Origin: Bradysia coprophila | Taxonomy: Eukaryota > Arthropoda > Insecta > Diptera > Sciaridae | Length of the DNA stretch: 64,000 nt | Direction of reading: 5' to 3' | Assembly: GCF_014529535.1 (NCBI RefSeq) | Contig: NW_023503608.1 | Location: 806,001-870,000, forward strand | Shown here: piece after piece, positions 1 through 13,806 of the stretch | How positions within the stretch are numbered: position 1 is the stretch's first letter | How the letters are laid out: each line of letters opens with the position of its first letter | Notes under the pieces: generated by a model | Seen by the model: only the letters and a program-made list of their open reading frames with translations | What the model was told of the DNA's origin: nothing | The model's database searches: none | Position numbers and translations under genes: made by a program

Positions 1-1323
1 AAATGCATATGTCACAATAACATCATTCTCCGGATTATTTTACTTCTTTGGCACACACGACATGGACGTACCCATACCCATACTCATACATGGTATAATA
101 TAAGACATCATATCTGTTCGCTTATTTATGCATATTTTAAACGTATAAAAGTTCAATCTCTAAGGTGTTCAAAATTAATATTTGAATAAAAATACATAAA
201 ATGTCAATAAATTTCACACATTCTTATCGATATTTGTTCACATATGCAACAAGTTTTACATGGATATTATTATAAAACATTTTCATAATGACATGATACA
301 AAGTGAATGAAAATAAGCAAAAATAACGATTATTTAGTTAGTTGGCAGGCTCCTCTTTTTCGTATCTTCTTTTTTTTGTAAGAATTAATGAACAAGCAAT
401 GAACAGGTAGGAATTCAATTGAATATGACCTTTTTGTCATTCAGTTTTTTTATGTATAATATGAAGGTATAATACATAGTGATGTTGATAACTTGTTTGC
501 AACGGTATGTGAATATTCGTCCTGATGGGGATGGTGTGGGTAAGATTTTCTGTAGTTATTCTGTTGTCATTGATGATTGTGAATTGCTAGATTTTCTCGT
601 AGGAAATCAGGTAATGGTAGATTGGCTATACCTATACGAGTGGAACAATCAAGGCTTTTACTAACACAATCCCTAGTTTATTCATTCAAAGTTCCTTGAG
701 TACTCTAAAGTGTTCTTGAGCCTCTGACAAATTTAGTCAACTATAATGACCCGATGGTATTTAAAAAAAAAGTTTGCTTCTAAACTGCTCTTCTTTCGAA
801 CGAAAACTCATCTCAAGCAAACCGCAACAACACTGCAGGTCCAATCAAATGCAAAAAAAAAATCATCGTAAATAATTTCATTGATTTTCCGATTAAAAAA
901 TCGCATCTACAGAACCTAAATATCACACCGATATAACTGTACAGAATATTCCTTCTTATTTATGAGGTATTTGTGCAATCCGCAATCGAATATCAACCAT
1001 ATTAAATGCCAAACTAGTTTTGCTTATTTCTATCGGCTTTATTTAATTTGCTGAATAAAAATACTTTTCGATGTCTTGCTCTGCTTTTGCTATTATATTA
1101 CCCGTCATGCATTATTGTGTTCATTAAGTTAAAAATTGTCGTTTTGTGAAGACACAATTTATGGAACCTGTAATTTGCGGAGATCATGGAATCAGGCTAG
1201 CAGATATGTGCGCCGGTCGGTCGTTTTTTCTTTCTTTCTAATGTTATTATTTGTCAAAAAATTAAAATCTTGCATACAATTTCTACATAACAATAAATGC
1301 CGTTGGACTATTCATTCATTATC
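1..1323. other. Non-coding, nothing recognised
   Basis: AT-rich sequence with only short chance ORFs; no repeats or RNA genes seen. Confidence 0.6.
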
Positions 1324-2110
1324 TTATTGGTGCTCTTCCACATACCAGTATAGCCCTGCAAATAATTCTTCTTCATTTACCATTGATGTTTTTATATTGT
1401 TTCTTTCATTAGGTAGGCACTGTAAAATGTGTTCTGACGTTTGATTATGGTCATTACAAAATATGCATAGTGGGGATGTAACAACACATATCCTTGCGAG
1501 GTGTTTATATAGGAGGTCATGTCCAGTTTTTCTGCGAAAATTTGCCACATAAATTTTACGTTTGTCAGAATTGATTGATTTTGCTGTTATATTTTTCCGC
1601 AATTTGTTTTCGGAGATGGAATAGTGTTGACTTTGTATTTTTTCTTCGATTTTTTCCTTGATTGAGTGTTTGGCTGAAGCCATTTTTTTTAAATGTTCCA
1701 TTTTATTTTCTTCGTTGTGAATTTTCTTGGTTTGTATGGGAAATCCAAATCATTATTCTGGTAAGTTTCTTGTTATTTATGGATAAATGATCATTTTGAT
1801 TTTAATTGATTTTCGACTGGATGATAATTATTCCATAATGTGTTAGGTGTTCGGCAATTTCTTTCGTACATTTTCATTGCTGCTTCTTCATAGTAGAATT
1901 TTAACAGTTTAATATTTGCGAACATTTCCACAGCTTCAATAGGTGTTGATTTCGTTCCGCCAGTGATAATACGAAGTGGTTTGTTTTGTCCAATTGATTC
2001 TTTCTAATCGATTCACTTGAGCATATGAGCAGTTCGTGGCAAAATATTAATATTGGAAGAATGTACGATGTTCCCTGTTCCATAGGCAGTGTGAGTCTAA
2101 TAAATTACTT
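1324..2110 (-). pseudogene. Non-LTR retrotransposon remnant (RT C-terminus and downstream cysteine/histidine region)
   Basis: This is a decayed piece of a non-LTR retrotransposon read on the minus strand. Between about 2020 and 1800 a frame reads PLRIITGGTKSTPIEAVEMF followed by ANIKLLKFYYEEAAMKMYE, the segment typical of the C-terminal part of insect non-LTR reverse transcriptases. Downstream, the frame 1701-1324 reads RKTGHDLLYKHLARI and then a Cys-rich stretch with CIFCNDHNQTSEHILQC, which resembles the last zinc-binding part of such polyproteins. Stops and frameshifts separate the pieces (for instance two stops upstream of the PLRII block), and the catalytic RT motifs and endonuclease are absent. 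It is therefore a dead fragment. Family level is inferred from motif style only. Confidence 0.7.
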
Positions 2111-2234
2111 TGTCCGAGATTCATACAACGATTTATGCAACAGAGACGTCCAAAGTTTGCAAATTTTGCACATTATGATGCTGAGTTGCACAAATGTCAA
2201 TTCTAACTGAATTATTTCACTAATAATTCTTCTA

Positions 2235-2382
2235 CACACACGGAATTTTGAAAACCGACAAATTTTCAGTTTCCGAGTTTTACTTGAGTTTCTTACTTCT
2301 CCATTTAAAACCAAATGCAAAATTTACGAAAAACCAGTAAACCACGAAACAGAAAATGTGTCGGTTTTCAAAATTCCGGAGT
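2235..2382. mobile_element. TA-flanked miniature inverted-repeat element (Tc1/mariner-like)
   Basis: The left end CACACACGGAATTTTGAAAA and the inverted right end (CACTCCGGAATTTTGAAAAC on the opposite strand) match over about 25 bp with one small indel, continuing into CCGACA. Both ends are flanked by TA (2233-2234 and 2383-2384), the target duplication of Tc1/mariner elements. The 148-bp body has no ORF. Confidence 0.65.
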
Positions 2383-3489
2383 GTATAAAGGGTAAATCTG
2401 AGTAAACATTACTTTAATCTTCGGTAGATGGAGGAGCCGGCACACTGTTCTGAAACAGGCATCAAGACATTGGTCGTTAAGGTGCTAGTTTAAAATTAAG
2501 CGAATATATAGAGTTTTGATCAAACTTATATCTACTGATTCTATTCTAATTAGACTTGAAGAATATGAGAAAAGAATCGTAAGTCTGTCAGTTCTGCCAT
2601 TGTGTAATATTACAGTGAAACAAGCTAAAACGAACACTCAGAAAGTTAGGCTCGGTCGCTCGGAATGAAATGATTTGATCTATATGTATCTGTATGTGTG
2701 TGTGATCAACACAGTAATAGTTTAGATTTAGATTTTCATGTTTTCTATTGGTTTGACATACTGTTGTATGAGACGGGCGAGATATAGGAAATAATCAAAT
2801 TTTTATCTTTATTCTGTTCGAGATTTCGCGAGATTGACGCACTTCCATTTAATACATTTAATCCATTTAATTAAAAAGAATTCTTTAGTTTTTCCGAAAT
2901 ATTTAGACCACCCATCTAAAAAATTAGTAAACTAAATACGAAAATAAGATCTGCATGATTCCCAGTGCGTTTAAGTTTTCATGAGATGTTTTTAAAATTT
3001 CTAGGAATTTTGGAATTTTGGAATTAATGGTATTAAATTCATTTAATCCTTTTTACACCAAAAACCTTAAAAGTGGAATTTTACGCTTTTAAAATTTTTA
3101 CTATGTGTTGAAGTACGTGGTCCGATCAAAATCAAGTCTATTCAAGACTTTTAAAATATTTGTAAGATGACAATTTTTTTCCAATTATTCCATCGAGTTT
3201 TCGAGGTTGTTAAGACCCCTCTTCTTATATTCTATGAACTACTATTCTACAGAATTCTAAACTTGATAGTTCAACTCAATGTTGTTGATTACTTGTTAAC
3301 CTGTCTAGGCATCAAGCATTTCACCAGCATCATTACCAAATCTGTTACTTCTGATCAAACTATTTTTCATACAATCTTTTACTTCGTTACTTTCACCATT
3401 TGTTTTGCTATAAAAGACCGAAATAGCCTAAATTCATCGCTTTTTTTATGTCGTCGTTGTCGATAACCGATGATCATCATTGTAATGGC

Positions 3490-3935
3490 ATGCATACCTT
3501 GGAATGGTTGGAATGGTCATGTTTATGTTGAAAGTGCTGAAGGGTGACATCGATGCTGCATACTTACTGAGGCAGGCTGGAGTGGACGTTTCGAGTCGAA
3601 CGAGTGACCGTCGGTCTCAGTTTTTTCAAATACCACATCACAGAACGAATTATGGAAAATATGAACCTGTTAACTATATGTGCATTGTTTTTAATTCAGT
3701 TTGGTCATTCTAACGATGTGATAAAAAAACACTTGTTGAGTCTTAAAGTATGACGGTGCCTTCTTTTGGTTGTTTCGAATTTGTTATTTTTTTTTGGTCT
3801 ACATGACCCTGATGTTTAAATTTTTTATTTATTGTATTTGCACATACACTAAGACTATTGATATTCTGTACTACCTTAGGAGTTTTCTCTGCTGGTCAAT
3901 AAATTCAAATTCAAAATTCAAATTCGATATTTTTT
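3490..3935 (+). pseudogene. 3' end of a non-LTR retrotransposon with AAATTC-type tail
   Basis: The frame 3504-3713 ends an ORF that reads KGDIDAAYLLRQAGVDVSSR, then RTSDRRSQFFQIPHHRTNYG and a short end KYEPVNYMCIVFNSVWSF before the stop. The pattern of a short cysteine-poor tail with 'R.SD.RS..FF..P..RTNYG' is the usual extreme C-terminus of Jockey/RTE-type reverse transcriptase ORFs. No RT catalytic motif lies upstream, so the copy is strongly 5'-truncated. It is followed by a 3' untranslated region and a repeat of AATTCAAATTCAAA around 3900-3930, which looks like the tail of the element. Clade is uncertain. Confidence 0.6.
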
Positions 3936-6653
3936 TTATTAATTTTTTGTTATCTCGAAATTGTAGCTTTTTCAATAACTCTACAGAATAAACACCTGGA
4001 ATCTGGAATTAAAATTCACAGAAAACTCCATTTTTCCTGTAATTTTATAGAGACAGACTCTTACCGTCGATATAAAGGGTATACATTCCACTAAATTGTT
4101 CAGGTTCTAGCTTGTCATAACGTTTTCAATTAGCTGATATGGTAACCTCTACACTTGTATCGTTATGTATCGTTAGTCCTATTTCGTCAGCGTCAGAATT
4201 TTTGATTAGTTTTCTGATAAAATTGCTGTAACAGATTCTTGTTATGTCATAATTGTAATCATCACGTTGACAAAATCATTAACAGATTAGAACATACCTT
4301 AACCATGACCAAGACCAATATACGTATACAACCTTAATGGGTTCAGATTTTATTATTTCGTATTGCAACCACGAAAACTTGTTTGTTCTTCGGTTTGCAA
4401 TTATTTTATTGTTACAATTTTTCCCCCTTCATCTTCAACATGCTTAACGTTCCGTGATTGTCGATCAACCAATATGACATGAGACGTCAAACGGGTTCTT
4501 TGTTTCCATCATTATGTCTATTTACTATGGACCATTGCATTTGATGTATTTATGAATTGACTACATCCTAGTGCATCCGTCACAATTTTAGATATACATT
4601 TTCAATAACAGAAAAAAAAGACAGGTTCTCTCATTACATCATGCTCATGTGTAACGAACAGTTTTAATTCCACCTGTTTAAACAATTGATCGGAGAAGAT
4701 AACTTCTTATTCATCGTCGGCGATTTGTTCTTGTGGATTTAATGCTTATGAAACATTCAATAAAAGACATGTAATCGAGAGAGAAGAGTTGCATGGTGCA
4801 GCAAATGTAAGATTTGTTTGTAAACACAATATGCAACACATTATACGTTATATAGACAGTATACATGCATATACTACATTAAGAGCCTTAAACAAAGAAG
4901 ACAATTTATTTAAACGAGACAAATGAATCGTGGCGTTGTGTATATAAAATATAAATAAGTAAATAAATATACAATACAACAAAATCTACATATAATGTAT
5001 ATATAAAATACAAATATTGCGTCCCGATACGACGAGTAAATATATCACTTTACTTACAAATTTGTCGAAACAAATTTCTTTATTTATTTTAATGTTTTAT
5101 TTGTTTTGCATTTCGTATTTGTTTTTTCTTCTCTTTTTATTATTTTAGTTCTTTTCTTACATTTTTTTTCGTACAAAATATTTTTTTTTCGTTCTTTTGT
5201 TTGTACACTCGCTGGCATTATTTCGAATCTTAGTCAATTTAAATACAATGAGTGGGTAAACTTTAACAATATTACTTTTCACACATCGGTTTTTTATTTA
5301 ACATTCCAACAAAAGACAATTGGAGCGATGAGAACTAAGACAATGATTAAATATATCGTATTTTATTGTAAGGACGGTCAAGGAATTTTCTGGATCATGA
5401 AGGGTATTCAGGGTATTCTATGTGTCGACGTATACTAGAGTATATGAGTAAATATGGTGTACTTTGTCAACTGTATTTAAATTTTGAATTTACAGATTTT
5501 GGTCAAACAATATATTTGTGTGTAGCGCATGATCTCCGATAAAATAATTAGTTTGTCAATAGAAACAATATCTGCTGAGTAATAAGACTTTGGAAACGTG
5601 AGGCGAGCAATATCTAAAAGTAACTTAATCCGAAGTTTTATCGTTCGACAGATATTGGTCCAATCGCAAAACTACTTTTTTTTATCAGAGTCCTGATATC
5701 GTACGCTACACACTCTTTACTCTCCAGTATAATCAAAAACCGTATCTGTGATAATCGATTTGTTTACATAAGTCTGAGTCTTATTAGACCATAAGTTTCG
5801 ATGTGATTTAATCGAAACTAATAAGAAAGCAGAAAAAAGCAAAATAACATCCGAGATATCCTGAAAAGAAACAAGAAATTTTGCTTCTTTCATTCATGAT
5901 CAACACTGATCTTTACGTATTTACAACAATGTAAATGTCGTATGCTCACATAAAACATGCACTCAGGGCATTTGTTAAATTCCTGAAAATTACTAAGTCC
6001 TAATAGTAACTAAATTTAACAACAGTCCGCAATATGTAGCCTCAGAACTAAAAGTAAGTAAAAATAGATATTTATGCTACTAGTAACTAGAGCTAAACGG
6101 TAACTTGATTTGCGATGGAGTAAATGGTTCGAGCGCCTTGTTTACTACATCGAGTTTCAAGGAATTTTAGGGAACTTAATTCTTAATTTCCTTAACGTAG
6201 GCCCAGCTTCACATTGTTTGATCAGGTAAAGCACAGTACATACGAGCTTCCCACCTACAAAATTACATACTGCACTGCATCCTCCACAGCTTGGAACAAG
6301 CTCGGCAAGCCTCGACTTCTTCGTGACAAGTGTGTAATATATAATAACAAAGCCACATTGCGATTATAATAGTTATTTTCCCAATGCATGTTATAAGGCT
6401 TTTTTTAGCGAAGAACCAGCCGAACGAGAGTTCTGGAATCGAATTTACTAAAAAAAACATTAACATAAGTCCTACGTTTTTCCTAAAGGACGTTGGATTT
6501 TTCAGCACGAATTAGGAAAAAGCTTTGTATCAACTTTTAAAAAAATGGGAGCTTCTCTTTTTACGTCTAAAAGATGCCTTTTATCCGTTAGTCCGAATCA
6601 GTTTCTTTCTATTATTAAAGCATGTATCAAGAAGCTAGAAGGAACAGATTATG
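3936..6653. other. Non-coding, nothing recognised
   Basis: Very AT-rich with T runs around 5100-5200. Short ORFs here (for example 5106-5438) are low-complexity and not credible. Confidence 0.6.
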
Positions 6654-6661
6654 ACCTTGAT

Positions 6662-7802
6662 TAGAGGTGTGCGCCGCCGAGTTTTTAGCCGGCGGCGCGG
6701 CTTAGCCGAGTTAATGAAGACGCCGCCGCTGATACAAAAATTTCAGCCAGCCGCCGACCGCCGCCGATGCTTTTCGTTGGCTTGAAAAATTTGAATATTA
6801 AATTTCATTAAATGTTAGAATTATCAGCTGCACAGTCGATTAACAGATTTTAATTATTTAAAAAGCTATCACTCCCAAGACATTTCTGATTTTCTTAATA
6901 AGAGACTGCTTTTTACGTATACCTATCGGAGGTTTCATACTATGAAATTCATAGAGTACCTATGCTTTGTTCCGAAAGGGCTCTCACTTATAGAGCTTCT
7001 GAGCGATGGTCTTCCTAAAAACAATTGTTGACTATGGAAGGCAGAGGGATTCTTTTGAAAAACAAGCTACCGAAATCGGACGCATTTTCTAGTGGAATTT
7101 TGTATATATGTACCTAGAAAGGACTTCGACCCTAGAAACCAAAACCACTTTCAAAAAAATTCTTTGAAGCTTGTGTGGCTAGCGGGAGGTCATAAAAAAA
7201 CCGAAAACTTGCACTTTTCTCACAAAATTTTCTCCAGTTACACGAGCCGTACAGGGTCGTGCGGGGTGTCATTAGAAACCTCGAGAAACTTCTGTAAGAA
7301 CAGTGTAAGTTCTCAGTCTTTTTCGTTTGAAAACTTCAACTACACATATTTCAGTGTGGATGAATTTTAAACCCAATAAGTCTCGATTCGGCCCAATAGT
7401 ACATGTTCGTGTAGCGTACTGGAGAAATTTTTGTAAGAAAAGTTTATCTAGGGACCAAGAACTATCGATCCATATAACTGCGATAAAAATACTTCCGATT
7501 TCGGCACACGGACTTTCAGAAAAATCACTCTCAATGCGTTTTTGCAAATGAGAATGTGAGTCTTTATAAGTAACTGATGGGAGGATATTCAGGTTCGACG
7601 AAAAAACAGAAAATGCAAAATTACATAATTCACTCGTAGTCAGTAATGAATAAAAAAAAGAAAATTTAAATTTTCTATAAAATGGATCGGCGCGCTGCGG
7701 CTGAGCCGAGCCGCCGATAAAAACCTGTTATGGCTGGCCGCCGCCGGAACCACTACACTCGACTAGCCGCCGCCGAGAATTTTCGCTCGGCGCACACCTC
7801 TA
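6662..7802 (+). mobile_element. hAT-like non-autonomous element, copy 1 (1141 bp)
   Basis: The element starts TAGAGGTGTGCGCCG and ends with its inverse CGGCGCACACCTCTA. It is flanked by a perfect 8-bp duplication ACCTTGAT (6654-6661 and 7803-7810), the size made by hAT transposases; the TIR start TAGAG also fits that superfamily. The outermost 100 bp at both ends are built of GCCG/CGG-rich sequence in an otherwise AT-rich region. The interior has no transposase-like ORF; its open frames are short and unrelated to known proteins. A second copy of exactly the same length lies inverted at 16642-17782. Superfamily is inferred from TSD length and TIR start. Confidence 0.85.
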
Positions 7803-8312
7803 ACCTTGATGCAATTGTAAACGTACTGTTCGTTTTGGTACTTTGCGTCGCTCACACGGCGTGGGATAATTTGGCACACGGTACTAAAACAACGCACTTT
7901 TCAACTACGTAAAAGGAGAACTCGCACACGATTTTTCGATACCAAATTTTTGTAAAAGGAGTTATTAAGTCGATGACATGGCTAAAAAGCATTTGCAGCA
8001 ATAAACTTGTGTGTGCGAAGTCAGATTATACGTAGTTTAAAAGTGCGTTCTTTTGGCACCGTGTGCCAGATTCCCCGATACCGCTCACACATCACGATTA
8101 ATTCTAATGATTACGAATATGTTACACAGGTTAGCGTGTGCGTTAGCTGTTAGCAGAACTTAGAATCTTCCACGGACAGCTTTGTCATTTGTGACCAACA
8201 AGGATATTATAGGTAAATGTACATATGAGAATGAGCTAACTGATTTTGTTTGAATCGGTTAAAAATTCTTTAATCAAACGAAGTAATAGATTCGATAATT
8301 ATTAGTATATTA

Positions 8313-8419
8313 CTTCCGAGGTTCCAAGTTGTGTATTTGATAAGTGGGGTGTTACAGCCCGACCCGAAGGGGAGGGCTGTATTCCCCACTTGTCAAATAA
8401 CAACTTGGAACCTCGTAAG
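8313..8419. mobile_element. TA-flanked 107-bp foldback element
   Basis: The ends CTTCCGAGGTTCCAAGTTGT and, on the opposite strand, CTTACGAGGTTCCAAGTTGT pair over about 35 bp including GTGGGG/CCCCAC. TA flanks both ends (8311-8312, 8420-8421). The centre, around ACAGCCCGACCCGAAGGGG, folds on itself again. No coding capacity. Confidence 0.6.
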
Positions 8420-11400
8420 TACAATGCTTTACGTGATTAGGCAATGTAAATGAAAATGAAACATGCCGTAACACGTAAAGTTATATTATAATTAGAATAG
8501 TTTTATCAAATTTATTACTTTATCACACATTTGAACTTTAATATTGCACAGAACGTTATTGTTGTAAAAGCGCTTATGTACTCCCTAAAAAGGGGTCAAG
8601 TGAAGTCAAGAACAAACAGGATTTTTCAGTTCTGATGGCGATCACAGACCCATTATTTCTGATTAAGCATCAAAACAGCGAATTCAGTGTGATCAATTTT
8701 AATAGTGGGTGTGTCAACCAGAAATTTCTTTATAGTACGAAATTGATACCAGAGAGAAAATCGCTATATTGTGGGTAACATTTAACAGAAAGAAACCTGT
8801 GTCTGTCGCAACAAAGTATATTAAACACTTCTTCCTTTGTGCGTTTTTTTTCGCTCGTTTCCATAAACTGTAACGTAAACGTATATTTATTGTTACCACT
8901 GTTGTATAATTCAAATGACCAAAGAAAACAAAAAGAATAAAAAACAAAATTAACAAAACCACATTAACATAATCAATGATGCTAATACAATAAACATTTA
9001 TTATTATTCAATTACAGCGTGGTGTGGCGCGTTCTTGGGTAATATGCTACAGTAAAACAAAATCGAAAAAAAAACCAACACACAACCAACTCATCAATTA
9101 TTATAAGAGTTTGAAATGGAACGTTTAAAAGAACATAAACTTTATTTAATAAAGATATCATCTGCCAAATTTTTTTTATCTTTAGTTTGAGTTCAGTGTG
9201 GTAAAAGGAGTTATAATTACAAAAAAAAATGAAACAAATTTGTTACAAAAAAAATTACTAAACAGCAAAAGGGAAAAACAACAAACGCCTTTTTAGGCGG
9301 GGCCACAATGTCGTTCGATAATTCAAAACAATAATTAAGAGGCGCGGAATGAAGTCGATTAACATCCACAGATTTAATCATTTTAGAGATGATTTTTTTT
9401 TCATCTCCTTTTTTGCGCTACAATATAACCTTCTTGTTTTATAGCATTGTAAAACATCAACCATACAATTCCAGAACATCGCTGAGAATGTAACATACTC
9501 ATTCGTATGACCGGTAAAATATCTGCTTTTGATATTGAGACCGTGTAATGTTTGTTAATACTTCGAACACAGATCTGTGGAGAAGCGAAAGATATTGTTG
9601 TTGGTTATACACAGCTTATACAACACACAACATCCATCCGATTCTTAGTACATCTTCTATGATATTGCCGCACATTTCGTTTATGATGTTGTGTTCCAAG
9701 TTCGCAGAATAACAATCAGGTTCAATTGAAATTGCTGCGTATAACAATGTTGTATACATGGAACATAATCGATTTAAATGTATTCGTTTGAGGAACTAAA
9801 TAAATAATGAAAATGAATTGCTACATTTCAATAGAAAGAGACTGTTGGTTACTTGATATAACTTCCGAATGGAAATTATTGCGTGTATTAAAATTGCAAT
9901 TTAAGCTTTTATTCAGAGTCTAGAGTGGAACGTAGTTTTGAGATCATGATTGTGAGAAATTATTTGAAATTTCTTTTAAAACAATAATTGAAGGTAAGGG
10001 TAAATGTTCATTCGAGCATTTTGGGATTTTATTTGGAATATGAAGTCCAGCATGTAAAATGTTTGATAACTTGATGAAACGATGAGAAAACACATTCTAT
10101 AGTGTTCTAAAACACACGAAAATTGGACTTTCCATCTTTTATAGGACTTTTTTAACCGAAATTTATTTAGTTAAAATGCCATCATGTAAATTAGATTGAA
10201 AAACGAAAATTAAACAGCATCGAGCCCGGGTCTTCTACATAATTCATACTGAATCGATAGTATTCTCACCACAACATTTCGTCTCTTAGTCTAATCCAAC
10301 AATTTCGTTTTCGATATATGGTCTTTTAATTAACAACGAGTGGTAAGATCTATTTTTCTTCACACTTAACTTTTCACAGACGGCAAGTATTTCATAATGT
10401 TATTCGGTCTACTACTCCTTTGGATCGAACAAGTTTAACAGCTCCACACCGGGTCTTCCGCTGAATATACAGCTGCGATAACCCTTTTCGACCACGAAGC
10501 ACTTCTTCACTACAAATCTAATTTTGAAACGTTGTTACACAGCATTCCTCTTCGTTGACATTCTGTCCTCCTGTTAACACACTTGTTTAATGTATCAACC
10601 AAAAGTGCAACTCATCACCTTCTTCACCTTAAATCTAGCATCAACCAGAACTTTTAACGATTATCCTTTGTACACGGTTCTTCGCTTTGATGGTTTTTCG
10701 TAGTTGAGGATTCTATCGAAGCAAGGACTAGGACACTGATGATTCAAAAAGGGAGGGCTTTTGATTTTTCCAAAAAAGCACGATGTCTGAGCTTTCGTGG
10801 GTGGAAAATTGTTGAAATTGTTGGCCCGTTGCATTTTTGGTTGAAATGTTCCAAATAGTCTTGGAAAAAGGTTTTTCAACCAGTTCAAAATAATCTACAT
10901 GAATTTTCTGCATCAAATACCCTAAATACCGGAGATTTTATGTTAAAATTAGAAGATCCTAAATAATAGATTTAGCAATTCGATTGCGACTGTCGTTTGT
11001 AAAAGGAAGTCCTCATTAGGTTTTGTTGTTGTCCCTTCTTCGCTGACGAATTTTTTATATTTAATTTATTTATTACAACTCCTAACTAATGCAGGCAACC
11101 AAACCATCACCAAGTTTTTTTTTAAATGTAGAAGATCTAAAAAATAGACAGTCTTCATATTGTTTCCGTTACCATAAAGGTAGGTACAGATAAGAGATTT
11201 TTCACTAAGCACTCAAAATAAATTATGAAATGACTGTTACGTTTCATAAATGAAATCATTCCATGAATTTCTCAGTTTGAACTAAACAAACAAATAAAAA
11301 AATAATCATTCTTGACAAAATGTATCCCTACACACAATTTCATATTTGATTAAAGGCAAAGTTTTTTGGTTGTTGTTATTTTAACTTTCTCGTTTCTCAC

Positions 11401-13164
11401 ACGAAAAACGTCCAACTTATATCAATATGATGTGTGTGTGTTTGAAAACATCAGTGTTGACTTAATGGTGCCTCTTAAATTGTTTCTATGAGATGCATGC
11501 TCGTTAATATTTATTTAATATTTAAAATGTAGATTATAGGTGACGGGAATTATAACAATGATCATATCCACATACATAATAATTTTTCGAGCGTTCCACG
11601 AGTTTCATGTGGCCCATGTTTGAAAAACGAAAAATAATGGCGTTTGTGTTTATTTTAATTTTTTTCTTCTTATACTTTTGAAAGAATAACAATAACAGTA
11701 CAATTAACATATTCGTTTTAAAAACATGTCAGAGAAATTTTGATTTGGACATTTGGGTGAAGGGTTTTTTTTTGAATGGCATATGATGCTAATGGTATGC
11801 GCGACCTGAATTTTTAAGCAAATGTTTTTGATAGAAATTCATTTCATGAGTGCGATACGGAGGCGATTTGTTTAGACTTCAGAGACAAATACCGAATCCT
11901 ATACAGAATATGTAATACACAACCGTTGAAAATGAGATGGTTCTGTTTGGGCGGGTGGTAACGTCCAAAGCAGAGTTTTTTTCGCTAAAAAAATTTCCAA
12001 AGTTTTTTTCCGAATTTCGAAAATTCGTCAAAGTTCATGACCATTCACTCATTTACGAAAAATGACTTTTTCACACTATTAACCAAAATGTTTATTATTG
12101 CCAAATATAAATATGTTTGCAAGGGAATTTATTTATTTAAAAACTTTCAAATTGTTTTACTTAAATCAACTTATTCAATTTTTATTGAACACAACTAATT
12201 TGTTACTTATCGGACGTTATCACTCACAACATTAATTCAACTATATATACAAACAGCGTGTGTATCGTCACCCTAAGTTTAAATCTACTACCTCTTTTGT
12301 ATAAAGTCTTCATTGGGGTTGACAAAAAATTCTTTGCTTCATAAATTTTAACCAAGGTAGCAATAGTGTGGAGGTAATGCGCATTCATATGAACATAAGT
12401 TCTATATTTTTACAGATTTCATTTTTCATTTTTTGTTTTTAAGGAAGGGATGAGATAGAGTGTTATGATGAAAGAGAAAGAAATATTATGACAAGTACCC
12501 CAAGACAACTTATAATAGACTGGTCTTCGGTCCTCTCGCTCTCAACGTAACATATTGAAAGAGAAAACAATATTTTGACAAGTACTCCAAGGCAAATTAT
12601 AATTAACTAGTTTCAGGTTCTCTTGCTCTGATCATAACAGTCTATGGCGTTTGTATCGAACTTTCGTGCCTCTGCAGACTCAGTACATCTAATTCGGTTA
12701 TATATGACAGTACCTTAAACACTATATTTACCATGGTTTTAACATACATTTTGCTTTATAGAGCACTAGGTGGAGCTCTTCATCTCTCATTCATGTAACA
12801 GTTTGAACCAAGTTTATGAACACGGTCAGTCATTGGAATGGAAATTGTATATCTTTTGTTTTCATACAGTACATAATGTCGTGGCCGTGTGAAAGGACAC
12901 AATACAAAATTAATTTTAAAAAGTCCCGCTGTGAACATCCCTCTTAATGTCGTGTTATTGATTTCTCTTTTGTTTGGTGAGGTTTCAAAATATATTGTTA
13001 CACCAAAGATTTTCGTTTATGTGTTGAGATTGGATTGTGGTCGATTTACTTTCCATTTTTATAGATCGAAAGTGTGATCGTACCTTAAATTTAATGCTTG
13101 AATAATTTTGATTTCCGATTCGATGTCCTCGCTTTCAGTACAGAGTAAAGTGTAAGTGCATTTA
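8420..13164. other. Non-coding, AT-rich
   Basis: Apart from the duplicated block at 10238-10440 and the TTTACGTGA motif at 8427, I see nothing. ORFs are short and unconvincing. Confidence 0.55.
10238..10440. repeat. Dispersed repeat, also present at 13165-13480
   Basis: The stretch ACTGAATCGATAGTATTCTC at 10249 continuing through ACCACAACATTTCGTCTC recurs at 13179. About 100 bp further, GCAAGTATTTCA, TCGGTC.ACTACT and GAACAAGTTT recur in both places. The second block is a reverse-oriented member of the short family described at 42850 and 57060. Confidence 0.55.
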
Positions 13165-13559
13165 TGTATAGTTCACACTGAATCGATAGTATTCTCACCA
13201 CAACATTTCGTCTCAAATTCTTTCTACCCTCTCTGTCTTTTTGACTGATGTTTTTTGAGCAAAAAAAAGACTGCTCACAATAATGACGCAGCCAGTCAAA
13301 AATCGATCTTTTCTTTCAAAAAATAAAATTTGACACTTTAATCCAATAATATATAGCCAATGAAGCAACCACTCTTAACAACGTGTAAAGAAATCATTTT
13401 TTTTATTTTTCGAAGACAGCAAGTATTTCAGCAATGGTAATATCGGTCCACTACTTCATTTGAACGAACAAGTTTTATGAAATAGATGCGAAATCTTTTA
13501 CTTCATTTCTTTTGACATACAGTTTACTATAATATAACACATAGGCATGTTCGATAATT

Positions 13560-13796
13560 CATTCGATTGATAAAATATCGATTATTTCCCTGGAATCGAT
13601 TATCGATATTTTCAGAAAATCAATATCAATCGAATGTTTTATCGATAATCGATAAATATCGACTGAAAATCGATAAATATCGACTGATAATCGGCAAATA
13701 TAGACTGATAATTCGATTTTCAGTGGATATTTGTTGATTATCAGTCGATATTTATCGATTATCGATAAAACATTCGATTGATATAGTATCGATTAT
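13560..13796. repeat. Long ATCGAT-rich palindrome
   Basis: Two 43-bp arms, 13624-13666 and 13741-13783, are perfect inverse complements (they start TATCAATCGAATGTTTTATC). The spacer is itself made of repeats of CGATAAATATCGACTGA. The octamer TATCGATA, the Drosophila DREF site, occurs at 13601, 13640 and 13760, and CGATA (the BEAF-32 core) occurs many more times. The palindrome originally continued to about 16395 and was split by the Jockey insertion (flanking ATCGATTATTTGG on the left, TATCATCGATTGATGAT on the right). It could be a foldback mobile element or a boundary-type regulatory array; the sequence alone does not decide. Confidence 0.75.
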
Positions 13797-13806
13797 TTGG
13801 AAATTT

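Noticed and set aside
5106..5438. 110-codon ORF near 5.1 kb
   Set aside because: It is phenylalanine-rich only because of T runs, and has no splice signals or domain.
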